Source of the DNA: JAAZAI01 sp050942875
GTDB lineage: Bacteria; Verrucomicrobiota; Kiritimatiellia; RFP12; UBA3636
DNA: 19,665 nt
Assembly: GCA_050942875.1 (NCBI GenBank)
Contig: JBMNOD010000065.1
Span: forward strand, 1 to 19,665
Direction: 5' to 3'
The notes beneath the pieces were generated by a model, which was given only the letters and a program-made list of their open reading frames with translations, was not told the DNA's origin and ran no database searches. A program made the position numbers and the translations under genes. Below, piece after piece: positions 8,030 through 15,054 of this stretch. Position 1 is the stretch's first letter. Every line of letters begins with the position of its first letter.

Positions 8030-8785
8030 TCAGCGCTTCTCCCAGTCCTCGGCCGCGGTGCCGACAGGACGGCGGCGGAACCGATTGCGCCAGGCCAGGC
8101 GCCAGACCAACCAAAACGCCTCGCGGGCGATCGCCTTGCTCAGCTTCGAATAGCCGGCCCGGCGATCCTCGAACACGATCGGCACCTCGCCGATCCGCCA
8201 ACCCGACCGCCACGCCGTGAAGGACATCTCGATCTGGAACGAATAGCCGTTCGATCGGATGGAATCCAGGTCGATGCTCTCCAGCACGCGTCGGGTGAAG
8301 CACTTGTAGCCGCCCGTCGGGTCGGTAACCGGCAGCCCGGTCACGAACCGCACGAACTTGCCGGCGAACATGCTGATGATCAGACGGTTGAGCGGCCAGT
8401 TGATGACCCGGATGCCGCCCTTGTAGCGCGTGCCGAGCACGAGGTCGCTGCGCGTCGTCTCGTCCAGGAAGTCGGGGACGCATGCCGGATCGTGCGACCC
8501 GTCCGCATCCATCTCGAAGAGATACTCGTAGCCGCGGGCAAGCCCCCACTTGAATCCGGAGATGTAGGCGCGTCCCAGGCCCGCCTTCTCCTTGCCGTGC
8601 AGCACGAAGACGCGGTCGTCCGCGGCCGCCATCTTGTCGAGCAGATCGCCCGTCCCATCGGGAGAGTTGTCGTCCACGAAAAGGATGTGCGCCTGGGGGA
8701 CGACGCGGTGGACGGCCGCCGAGATGGGGCCGACGTTCTCGCGTTCGTCGTAAGTCGGTATGATGATGAGGGTTTTGGATTGCAT
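8030..8785 (-). CDS. Dpm1-type polyprenyl-phosphate mannosyl/glycosyltransferase (GT2)
   Basis: A 251-residue soluble GT-A fold enzyme of the dolichol-phosphate mannose synthase group: nucleotide sugar plus polyprenyl phosphate gives polyprenyl-P-sugar at the inner face of the membrane. Visible motifs are IIPTYDERENV (8-18), FVDDNSPDGT (36-45), the metal-binding DAD (93-95, in EMDADGSHDP), and later TDPTGGYKCF and NGYSFQIEM, which are typical of the family. The length matches Dpm1 enzymes without a C-terminal membrane domain. The frame stays open to TTG 8821, but ATG 8785 gives the family start MQSKTLIIIPTY and lies 7 nt from a TGATAAAAT box. It is followed after 53 nt by the DUF2723 gene, a likely consumer of its lipid-linked product. 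The sugar (mannose versus glucose or other) cannot be read from sequence. Confidence 0.92.
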   Translation of the reverse strand: MQSKTLIIIPTYDERENVGPISAAVHRVVPQAHILFVDDNSPDGTGDLLDKMAAADDRVFVLHGKEKAGLGRAYISGFKWGLARGYEYLFEMDADGSHDPACVPDFLDETTRSDLVLGTRYKGGIRVINWPLNRLIISMFAGKFVRFVTGLPVTDPTGGYKCFTRRVLESIDLDSIRSNGYSFQIEMSFTAWRSGWRIGEVPIVFEDRRAGYSKLSKAIAREAFWLVWRLAWRNRFRRRPVGTAAEDWEKR

Positions 8786-8792
8786 GCCCCGC

Positions 8793-8801
8793 ATTTTATC
8801 A
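8793..8801 (-). promoter_or_regulatory. Candidate extended -10 (TGATAAAAT) of the glycosyltransferase operon
   Basis: On the minus strand TAAAAT (8798-8793) is preceded by TGA, making a TGn-extended -10. A weak TTGCGC lies 17 nt upstream. Only 7 nt separate the -10 from ATG 8785, so transcription would begin at or next to the start codon and the mRNA would be leaderless. Confidence 0.4.
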
Positions 8802-8834
8802 GAATGCACCACACGGCGCAAGACTCGGGATCGA

Positions 8835-8864
8835 TTGACAACCTGAAGCGGACAAGACTACACT
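8835..8864 (+). promoter_or_regulatory. Candidate sigma70-type promoter of the DUF523 gene
   Basis: A perfect TTGACA (8835-8840) is followed after 18 nt by TACACT (8859-8864). The predicted transcript starts near 8871, giving a leader of about 57 nt before ATG 8928. It faces away from the glycosyltransferase promoter across a 142-nt divergent intergenic region. Confidence 0.5.
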
Positions 8865-8927
8865 TCATCGCATTGACGACGACAAGACGCATCGCCTTCG
8901 GGCAAAAACCGCTGGAGATGGATTTCC

Positions 8928-9614
8928 ATGGACAAGATCAAACTCGGCATCAGCGCCTGCCTGCTCGGCAAGCCCGTCCGCTATGACGGACGGCACAAGC
9001 TCGACCCGTTCCTCCAAGACGCTTTCAGCGCGCAGGTGGACTACGTCCCCGTCTGCCCCGAAGTCGAGATGGGGCTGGGCGTCCCCCGCGAACCGATGCG
9101 TCTTGAAGGCGACCCCGCGCGCCCGAAAATGATCACGATCAAGACCCGCATCGACCACACGGCTCGCATGCATGCGTGGGCGCGCGCGCGCATCAAGGCG
9201 CTTGAGGCCGAAAACCTCTGCGGCTTCATCTTCAAAAGCCGCTCCCCTAGCTGCGGCATCGGAACCGTCAACGTTTTCGATGCCGCAGGCCTCGCCGCGA
9301 ACATCGGCTCCGGCCTCTTCGCCGCCGCATTCAAGAGGCGCCTCCCCCTCGTCCCCATTGCAGAGGAAAGCGCGCTGGCCGATCCCGCCCTGCGCGAAGA
9401 CTTCATTCAGCGCATCGACGTCCTCCGGCACTGGCGCGCCATGCTGGCGAACGGCAAGTCCCTCGACGCCCTCACCGCCTTCCACACGGCGCACCGAGGC
9501 GTGCTCCGCTCGCACCGGCACCTCTTGGACGAGCTCGTCGCCACTGGGCAAACCGAGCCTGCGCAGGACCTCGTTGCGCAATACGAGATCCTGCTCTTGC
9601 AGGCACTGGCATAA
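8928..9614 (+). CDS. TudS-like DUF523 protein with C-terminal partial DUF1722 domain
   Basis: A 228-residue cytosolic protein. The DUF523 domain (about 4-150) has the three cysteines expected to hold a [4Fe-4S] cluster: Cys11 in SACLLG, Cys43 in PVCPEVEMGLG and Cys109 in KSRSPSCG. DUF523 includes the thiouracil desulfurase TudS, which removes sulfur from thiolated uracil through such a cluster, so a tRNA-thionucleoside salvage or sulfur-removal role is possible. Residues about 178-228 (LTAFHTAHRGVLRSHRHLL) match the start of the DUF1722 (YbgA) domain, but the frame ends well before a full DUF1722. ATG 8928 has GGAG 10 nt upstream. The next gene has its own candidate promoter, so it is probably transcribed alone. 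DUF523 identity is strong; the substrate is inference. Confidence 0.88.
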   Translation: MDKIKLGISACLLGKPVRYDGRHKLDPFLQDAFSAQVDYVPVCPEVEMGLGVPREPMRLEGDPARPKMITIKTRIDHTARMHAWARARIKALEAENLCGFIFKSRSPSCGIGTVNVFDAAGLAANIGSGLFAAAFKRRLPLVPIAEESALADPALREDFIQRIDVLRHWRAMLANGKSLDALTAFHTAHRGVLRSHRHLLDELVATGQTEPAQDLVAQYEILLLQALA

Positions 9615-9626
9615 ATTGCCCCCATA

Positions 9627-9655
9627 TTGACCTTCCGACGATTTTCGCCTACCAT
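9627..9655 (+). promoter_or_regulatory. Candidate promoter for the VanZ/fkp/C39-like gene cluster
   Basis: TTGACC (9627-9632) is followed after 17 nt by TACCAT (9650-9655), giving a predicted start near 9662 and a leader of about 25 nt before ATG 9687. The match is moderate and rests on hexamers and spacing only. Confidence 0.35.
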
Positions 9656-9686
9656 TGTGGCTTTCCAAATCCCCTGTTTCCCACCC

Positions 9687-10094
9687 ATGAAACGCCCGAT
9701 CAACCTGCTGTTCCGCCATGCGATCTTCGCGATCAGCGTTCTGCTCGCCTCCTATGCCTCGCTGCTTCCGCACGAGACTGTCGAGAGCGACATCCCAGCC
9801 AATGTCCAGGCCTTTGACCTCGTTTTCCACATGGGCGCCTATTTCGTGGTGACGTTCACCGCGATGCTGGCGCTCGCGCGGGAGCGTCTGGACGCTGCCA
9901 CACGTCTGAACTTCTTTCTGGGCGCCACGCTCTTTGGCGCCGTGCTCGAAATTTTGCAGGCCACGCTGCCCGGGGTGGCGCGAACCTGCACCTTAAGCGA
10001 CTTCTTCTCCAACATGGCAGGCGCCGCCCTTGCCGCGGCGCTCACACCGTCGGACTGGATCATCGTCCGAAAACAGCGTCCCGAGGTCTCATGA
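9687..10094 (+). CDS. VanZ-like family membrane protein
   Basis: A 135-residue protein with about four hydrophobic segments. The VanZ-like pattern is present: a first helix (about 9-27), FDLVFHMGAYF (the D..xH..Y block), a helix with GAVLEILQATLPG (the E..Q block), then RTCTLSDFFSNMAGA (the R..S..D...N..G block). VanZ itself gives low-level teicoplanin resistance, but most family members are of unknown function in the envelope. The frame is open from TTG 9627; ATG 9687 fits the family start, although no Shine-Dalgarno is visible. Its end overlaps the start of fkp by 4 nt (ATGA, 10091-10094), so the two are translationally coupled and a shared role in surface polysaccharide or glycoprotein assembly is plausible. 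The role is inference. Confidence 0.85.
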   Translation: MKRPINLLFRHAIFAISVLLASYASLLPHETVESDIPANVQAFDLVFHMGAYFVVTFTAMLALARERLDAATRLNFFLGATLFGAVLEILQATLPGVARTCTLSDFFSNMAGAALAAALTPSDWIIVRKQRPEVS

Positions 10095-12961
10095 ACAAAA
10101 CCGATCTGCTCCTCTCCATCCCCCCTGCCGCCGCGCATGCGTCCGCCGGCGCCTTCCCACAGGCCGTCTTCGCCGATTCCGACCCGCCCGGTCGCCAGCT
10201 TGGCTCCGGCGGCGGCACGGCGAACCTCGTCGTCGAAGCGTGGCGAGCGACGGGCGGGAGCCAGGGCTTCACCGACTGGCTGCGAACCTCCCGCAAACTG
10301 GTCATCCACGGCAGCGGCCAAAGCCGCCGCCTTCCCGCCTACGCCGCAGAGGGCAAGCTCATGCTGCCGCTGCCGTCGCTGGCGTCTGTCACAGGACAAA
10401 AGATCGATCAAACGTTGCTCGACCGGCAGATCAGCGACTACGGCCATCTGCTGCGTCATGCACCCGACGCCTACCGCGTCATCGTGGCTTGCGGCGACGT
10501 GCTCATCCGCGAGGAGCAGGCCCTGCCCTGCTTCCCCGACGTCGATGTGCTGATTGCGGGCATCCCCGCCTCGCCCGCCGAAGCCAGCAACCATGGCGTG
10601 ATGTTCTGCCGGACCGAAGAACCGGAGACGATGGAGTTCTTCCTTCAAAAGCCGTCGCCCTCGCACATCGCCGAGCTGTCAAGCAAGCTGCTCTTCTACC
10701 TCGACACCGGCATCTGGTTTCTCACCGAGCGGGCCGTGACGACACTCCTGCACAAGTGCGGCTGGCGCGAGGACACGTCGTCGTTTGCCGACGGCGCATG
10801 CGGCGCCTACGAGCTCTTCGACAGCTTTGGAACCGGTCTGGGACGCGCACCGGTCCAGCACGATGCCGACATCGCCGAGCTGAGCAGCGCCGTCCTTCCG
10901 CTGCCCAACGGGCGCTTCTACCATTTTGGCACGAGCCGCAGCGTCTTCACCTCGATCGCCCAGCTTTCGAACCCCGCCGAGTCGCGCCGTTCCTTCGGTC
11001 ATTCGGCTCGGGAGCGCGACGGCGCGCACGAACATATCGTGCTCAACGCCGCCGCCGCCGTGGCGGAGTCCATCCATCCGCTCTGGATTGAAAACGCGCA
11101 CGTGCCCGAGTCGTGGACGTTGTTCGGCTCCCACGTCCTTACAAACATCCCGCGAAACACCTGGGCGATCAAGCTTCCGGCGGGCGTCTGTCTCGACATG
11201 CCCGCCATGCTCGGCGCGCCCGCACGCGCGCTGCGTCTCTACGGCTTTGACGATGCGTTCAAAGGCGCCATCGGAAACACGGCCACGCAGTGGATGAATG
11301 CGCCGGCGCTGGACTGGTTCGCCCGCCGCGGCCTCACACTTGACGCTGCCGGGATTGATCCGGCCACCGACATCCAACACGCCCCCCTCTTCCCGCTCGT
11401 CGCCCCCGACGATCCCGCCACCCCGGCGTTGCTCCAATGGATCGCAACAGGCGGCGACGACGAGGCCATGCGCTCGCTCTGGCGCTCGGCGCCGCGCGTC
11501 TCGGCGGCGGACATCCTCCGCAAGGCCGACGTCGCGGCCTTGCGACGGCAGCGGCTCGAACATCTGCGACAAAACCTTTCCAAACTGACGCCGGCACGCT
11601 GGACGGAACGCACACGGTTCCTTGATCTCGAAGCCGCCGCCAACCTTTTCAATTCCCTCGGGGTGACGCCGCCGGAAGCCGTCGCGGACTGCCCGTGGCA
11701 GCCCCTCGCGCCGACGCACGACGCGATCTTCCGCTCCGTGCTCAAAGGCGGCGATGCGACGCTGCACGAGGCGGCCTTCGCCCGGCTGCGCGACGTCATG
11801 ATCTCGGAAATGACGCTTCAGCCCGTCAAGCCGTCCCGCAACATTCTCGACGACCAGATCGTCTGGGGACGTTCCCCGGCCCGGCTTGATCTGGCGGGCG
11901 GCTGGTCGGACACCCCGCCCTACTGCCTGGAACATGGCGGCCAAGTGGTCAACGTCGCGGTCGATCTCAACGGCCAGCCCCCCGTGCAGGCGTTCGCCCG
12001 CATCGGCGCGGCGCCCAAAATCGTGTTTCACAGCATTGACCTGGGCCTTTCTGAATCGGTCGAGACCTACGACGAGCTCCGCAAGCCCTCGAACCTCGGC
12101 GGCTTCAGCATTGCCCGCGCGGCGCTGCGGCTGGCGGGGTTCGACCCGATGTTCCACCGCGACGGCGGCGCCGACACGCTGCGCGAGCAGCTCCTGGCGG
12201 AATTCGGCGGCGGCATCGAGCTGACGATGCTGGCGGCGATTCCGAAGGGATCCGGCCTCGGCACGAGCAGCATCCTCTCGGCCACGATCCTCGGCGTGCT
12301 GGGCGAGCTCTGCAACCATGGATGGACGCCGCGGGACATCTTTGCCCGGACGTCGGTTCTCGAGCAGATCCTCACCTCCGGCGGCGGCTGGCAAGATCAG
12401 GTCGGCGGCATCGCGCCAGGCGTGAAGTTCACGCGAACGAATCCGGATCTTTCCCAAAACCCGGACATCCGCTGGCTGCCGGAAGCGCTGCTCGAAGAGG
12501 GCATCCGCTCGGGACGCTTTCTGCTCTACTACACGGGCATCACACGACTGGCGCGCAACATCCTCGCCGAGATCGTCCGCGGCATCTTCCTCAACAGCCA
12601 GCAGACCATCGCGGCCATCGGCGACATCGCCTGCAACGCGGCATTCACGGCGGAAGCCATCCAGCGCAACGACGAGGCCGCATTGCACGAGGCGATCCGG
12701 CGAAGCTGGCAGCTCAACTGCGCGCTCGACGGTGGGACGTGTCCGCCACCCGTGGCGGAGATCGTCAAGGCGATCGATCCCTTTGGCGCGGCCTACAAGC
12801 TCCTCGGCGCAGGCGGCGGAGGCTACCTGCTGATTCTCGCCCCGGATCTCGCGGCGGCGGCAGGGATCAAGGAGACGCTGTGGCGCCATCCGCCAAACCC
12901 CCAGGCCCGCTTCGTGGACATGGCCGTCTCACGAACCGGCATGCAGATCACAAGAAGCTGA
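10091..12961 (+). CDS. fkp: Bifunctional L-fucokinase / L-fucose-1-phosphate guanylyltransferase
   Basis: A 956-residue cytosolic enzyme closely matching the architecture and length of Bacteroides Fkp. The N-terminal half is the pyrophosphorylase: LGSGGGTA (37-44) followed by HGSGQSRRLPAYA...GK, the nucleotide-binding core, and CGDVLIR. The C-terminal third is a GHMP kinase: GRSPARLDLAGGWSDTPP near 590, the ATP-binding PKGSGLGTSS near 720 and LLGAGGGGYLL near 900. Together these convert L-fucose plus ATP to fucose-1-phosphate, then with GTP to GDP-L-fucose (salvage route). The frame is intact. Its start overlaps the VanZ-like stop by 4 nt and a C39-like gene begins 4 nt after its stop, so the three form one operon. 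GDP-fucose is the donor for surface fucosylation, fitting a lineage exposed to fucose-rich glycans. Assignment is very secure; product use is inference. Confidence 0.96.
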   Translation: MNKTDLLLSIPPAAAHASAGAFPQAVFADSDPPGRQLGSGGGTANLVVEAWRATGGSQGFTDWLRTSRKLVIHGSGQSRRLPAYAAEGKLMLPLPSLASVTGQKIDQTLLDRQISDYGHLLRHAPDAYRVIVACGDVLIREEQALPCFPDVDVLIAGIPASPAEASNHGVMFCRTEEPETMEFFLQKPSPSHIAELSSKLLFYLDTGIWFLTERAVTTLLHKCGWREDTSSFADGACGAYELFDSFGTGLGRAPVQHDADIAELSSAVLPLPNGRFYHFGTSRSVFTSIAQLSNPAESRRSFGHSARERDGAHEHIVLNAAAAVAESIHPLWIENAHVPESWTLFGSHVLTNIPRNTWAIKLPAGVCLDMPAMLGAPARALRLYGFDDAFKGAIGNTATQWMNAPALDWFARRGLTLDAAGIDPATDIQHAPLFPLVAPDDPATPALLQWIATGGDDEAMRSLWRSAPRVSAADILRKADVAALRRQRLEHLRQNLSKLTPARWTERTRFLDLEAAANLFNSLGVTPPEAVADCPWQPLAPTHDAIFRSVLKGGDATLHEAAFARLRDVMISEMTLQPVKPSRNILDDQIVWGRSPARLDLAGGWSDTPPYCLEHGGQVVNVAVDLNGQPPVQAFARIGAAPKIVFHSIDLGLSESVETYDELRKPSNLGGFSIARAALRLAGFDPMFHRDGGADTLREQLLAEFGGGIELTMLAAIPKGSGLGTSSILSATILGVLGELCNHGWTPRDIFARTSVLEQILTSGGGWQDQVGGIAPGVKFTRTNPDLSQNPDIRWLPEALLEEGIRSGRFLLYYTGITRLARNILAEIVRGIFLNSQQTIAAIGDIACNAAFTAEAIQRNDEAALHEAIRRSWQLNCALDGGTCPPPVAEIVKAIDPFGAAYKLLGAGGGGYLLILAPDLAAAAGIKETLWRHPPNPQARFVDMAVSRTGMQITRS

Positions 12962-12965
12962 CCCC

Positions 12966-13727
12966 ATGCGACCACGCTTCCGAGTCTGCCTCCTCTCGCT
13001 TTCCATCCTGCTGGGTGCCGAGGACGCCCACGCGCGTCTTTTCCGCGCGGACAACGGCGACCATCGTCTCGTCGGCATCAAACTCGAACTTCAGGCGGGA
13101 CGAAGCCACTGCGCGCCTGCAACGATGGCCGCGGCATTGAACTACCACGGCATCGCCACGGATCAACGCGCACTCACAAACGCCGTGGGGAGAACATCGG
13201 AGACAGGCACCGACGTCGAGTCCATGCTCGAACAGGTGACGCCATTGAGCGCGAAGCATGGACTTCAGGTCGAGACGCTCATCGGCTTCGACTACGCCCG
13301 CTACCGCCATACGATCCTCGCCTACAACCGCCTCGCCCGCAAAGCCGGGCGGAAGCGGCTCTGGTTCATGGAGCAGGAGCCTCTTGATCTGGCAAAGACC
13401 TTCGCGCGCGCCGACATCGACCTGCTCCGCCAAACATTCGGGCGTCGCGAGCGCGCGGCGTTCCGCTCGTTCGTCCGCGACACCATCGACGCCGACGCCC
13501 CGCTGATCTGGGGCGTTGTCCTCGGCATTGCCCATGAACCCGAACTGCCCGAACAAAGCCGCGGCGGGCATCTGCGGCTGATCATCGGCTACAATGCCAA
13601 GACGGACGAGATCCTCTACGCCGATCCCTGGGGCCCGGGGCACGCGCTCAAACGCATGCCCCAGGCCGACGCCTTGGCGATCACGATGTCGCTGCATCGG
13701 CTGAAGGCGACTCAGGACGACCATTAG
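12966..13727 (+). CDS. Exported C39-like papain-fold cysteine peptidase-like protein
   Basis: A 253-residue protein with a signal peptide (basic residues 1-6, hydrophobic 8-17, probable cleavage after AHA at 23). The C39-like pattern is visible: Cys49 in SHCAPATMAAALNYHG, His202 in GGHLRLIIGYN and Asp220 in YADPWGPGH, a plausible Cys-His-Asp triad. C39 peptidases cut double-glycine leaders when fused to ABC transporters, but free exported C39-like proteins like this one are of mostly unknown role. There is no lipobox, so it is likely periplasmic or secreted. ATG 12966 starts 4 nt after the fkp stop and is probably expressed with VanZ-like and fkp. It ends 29 nt from the convergent folE stop with no clear terminator between. 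Fold and export are well supported; the substrate is unknown. Confidence 0.82.
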   Translation: MRPRFRVCLLSLSILLGAEDAHARLFRADNGDHRLVGIKLELQAGRSHCAPATMAAALNYHGIATDQRALTNAVGRTSETGTDVESMLEQVTPLSAKHGLQVETLIGFDYARYRHTILAYNRLARKAGRKRLWFMEQEPLDLAKTFARADIDLLRQTFGRRERAAFRSFVRDTIDADAPLIWGVVLGIAHEPELPEQSRGGHLRLIIGYNAKTDEILYADPWGPGHALKRMPQADALAITMSLHRLKATQDDH

Positions 13728-13756
13728 CCACCGCGCGCATCATCCATCACAGCCCC

Positions 13757-14320
13757 CTACCCCTTCTGCCGGGCAAGCGACATGAATTCGGCGCGGGTGG
13801 CAGGATCGTCGTGAAAGCTGCCGAGCACCGAGGATGTGACCATGACCGAGTTCTGCTTTGCCACGCCACGCATCATCATGCAGAGGTGGCGGCATTCCAT
13901 CACGACGCCGACGCCCTCGGCGTCGATGGCATCCTTGACCGCGCGAGCGATCTCGGCGGTAAGCCGCTCCTGGATTTGAAGACGCGCCGCAAAACAATCG
14001 ACCAACCGAGCGAGCTTGCTCACGCCGATGACCTTGCCACGGGAAATGTAGCCCACGTGGCAGCGTCCGTAAAACGGCAATAAATGATGCTCGCAAAGGC
14101 TGTACACCTCGATGTCGCGAACGATCACCATGTTGTCGGCGGCCGCTTCAAAGATGGCGTCGTTGACCACGCTGGCAGGCGTATGCCCGTAGCCGCGGAT
14201 CAGATGAGCAAGCGCTTGAGCGACCCGGGCGGGGGTCTTTTCCAACCCCTCCCGCTCGGGATCCTCGCCAATTTCAACAAGCAATTCGCGCGTCAGTTCT
14301 TCTATGCGTTTCTGGTTCAT
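13757..14320 (-). CDS. folE: GTP cyclohydrolase I
   Basis: A 187-residue cytosolic enzyme, the usual length for a bacterial FolE-type GTP cyclohydrolase IA. It converts GTP to 7,8-dihydroneopterin triphosphate, the first step to folate and other pterins. The zinc ligands are visible as Cys76 and His79 in SLCEHHLLPFYG and Cys147 in ECRHLCMM; the HVGYISRGKVIGVSKLARLVD block and the C-terminal TSSVLGSF are family signatures. ATG 14320 gives the typical start MNQKRIEEL; the frame extends upstream to 14374, but that extension crosses the candidate promoter. The gene appears to be transcribed alone, convergent with the fkp operon. No folate-related neighbours are present, so the pterin could also feed queuosine or tetrahydrobiopterin-like products. 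Confidence 0.96.
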   Translation of the reverse strand: MNQKRIEELTRELLVEIGEDPEREGLEKTPARVAQALAHLIRGYGHTPASVVNDAIFEAAADNMVIVRDIEVYSLCEHHLLPFYGRCHVGYISRGKVIGVSKLARLVDCFAARLQIQERLTAEIARAVKDAIDAEGVGVVMECRHLCMMMRGVAKQNSVMVTSSVLGSFHDDPATRAEFMSLARQKG

Positions 14321-14352
14321 GAGATCAGTGCATCCAAAATGGGATGAGTGCA

Positions 14353-14381
14353 AGTATAGCAGTCCCGGCGCCAAAGTTCAA
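14353..14381 (-). promoter_or_regulatory. folE promoter, extended -10 TGCTATACT
   Basis: On the minus strand TTGAAC (14381-14376) is followed after 17 nt by TATACT (14358-14353), preceded by TGC. The predicted start is near 14346, giving a leader of about 26 nt before ATG 14320 with no clear Shine-Dalgarno. Confidence 0.55.
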
Positions 14382-14396
14382 AGAGAGAGTTTTGGC

Positions 14397-14415
14397 TTTG
14401 GGGCCTGTCCCCAAA
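14397..14415. repeat. TTTGGGG-N5-CCCCAAA inverted repeat in the folE-vsr gap
   Basis: A perfect 7-bp stem (14397-14403 / 14409-14415) with loop CCTGT, and no T-tract after the stem on either strand. It is followed at 14475-14490 by CGGGG/CCCCG with a 6-nt loop. The whole gap (14321-14508) is GC-rich, hairpin-prone and non-coding apart from the folE promoter. Confidence 0.55.
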
Positions 14416-14508
14416 AACCCTTCGTTCATCCGTCGTGGGCCGTGCCGCTGGGGGCCGCCGCCACGGTTGGGGTTCGGGGCGGAGTCCCCGTCCTTTGCAA
14501 AGTCTCTG

Positions 14509-15006
14509 CTAAGGCCGCCCGCCCTGCGGGCCCGGCGGCGACGCATCGTAGCCCTGTGCGGACTCCGCCACATGGCGAAGCCCGGAGTCGAACGGCTCTT
14601 CAAGAATGGCCTTGCAGAGCCGGGACAGCGTCTCGTCTCGCACACGGGGCGCCAGTTCGCATTCCCAAATCACGAAAAGACGCCAGCCCAGTTCCGCAAG
14701 TTCCCGCTCATGTCGGGCGTCCCGCGCCACATTGCGTCGGAACTTCGCCTCCCAGAAGCGGCGATTGGTCTTCGGCGTGGTCGTCTGATCGCAACCATGG
14801 CGATGCCAGAAGCAGCCGCGCACCTCGACGACGGCGCGATGGCGGGCCAGCACGATGTCCGGATGCCCCGGCAGCGTCTTGACATGAAGGCGGAACCGAA
14901 AGCCGGCACGGTGCAACCAAGATCGCACCAGCCGCTCCGGCCGGGTGTTCTTCGATCGGATGCGACTCATGATCGCGCTGCGACGTTCTTTCGACACCGT
15001 ATCCAT
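14509..15006 (-). CDS. vsr: Very short patch repair (Vsr-type) DNA mismatch endonuclease
   Basis: A 165-residue protein of the Vsr family, which nicks DNA 5' of T:G mismatches arising from 5-methylcytosine deamination. Visible motifs are RSAIMSRIRSKNTRPE (with the Glu25 equivalent), LPGHPD (the catalytic Asp51 equivalent), GCFWHRHGC (Cys66, Phe67, Trp68, His69, His71 and Cys73 equivalents), FRRNVARD and GWRLFVIWECEL (the Cys117 equivalent). The position of E. coli His64 is Arg here. After the conserved core (about residue 132) a 28-residue low-complexity Gly/Pro-rich tail is encoded by hairpin-prone GC-rich DNA. The start is uncertain: ATG 15006 (MDTVSKERRS) fits relatives, and ATG 15009 and TTG 15015 are also in frame. 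It lies 48 nt after pyrC in the same direction, possibly co-transcribed. No cytosine methyltransferase is nearby. Confidence 0.9.
   Translation of the reverse strand: MDTVSKERRSAIMSRIRSKNTRPERLVRSWLHRAGFRFRLHVKTLPGHPDIVLARHRAVVEVRGCFWHRHGCDQTTTPKTNRRFWEAKFRRNVARDARHERELAELGWRLFVIWECELAPRVRDETLSRLCKAILEEPFDSGLRHVAESAQGYDASPPGPQGGRP
14517..14531. repeat. GC hairpin in the vsr 3' end
   Basis: GCCCGC (14517-14522) and GCGGGC (14526-14531) form a perfect 6-bp stem with a 3-nt loop inside the last codons of vsr. It belongs to the same hairpin-rich stretch that continues into the folE-vsr gap. Confidence 0.45.
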
Positions 15007-15054
15007 CATCGACAATCAAACAGGCAAAAGCCCCTCCTTGGACGTCTTCTCGAC

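Noticed and set aside
4161..8153. 1330-codon open frame antisense to the DUF2723 gene
   Set aside because: It is in exact codon register with the real gene, so its openness only means TTA, CTA and TCA codons are avoided in GC-rich coding DNA. Its predicted protein is Arg/His-rich with no domain.
10679..12889. 736-codon minus-strand frame over fkp
   Set aside because: It is in register with fkp codons and carries no domain; the plus strand encodes a full-length, motif-complete Fkp.
14475..14490. CGGGG/CCCCG hairpin as a vsr terminator
   Set aside because: The stem is only 5 bp with no T-tract, in a region rich in similar GC hairpins, so it is not distinguishable from background.
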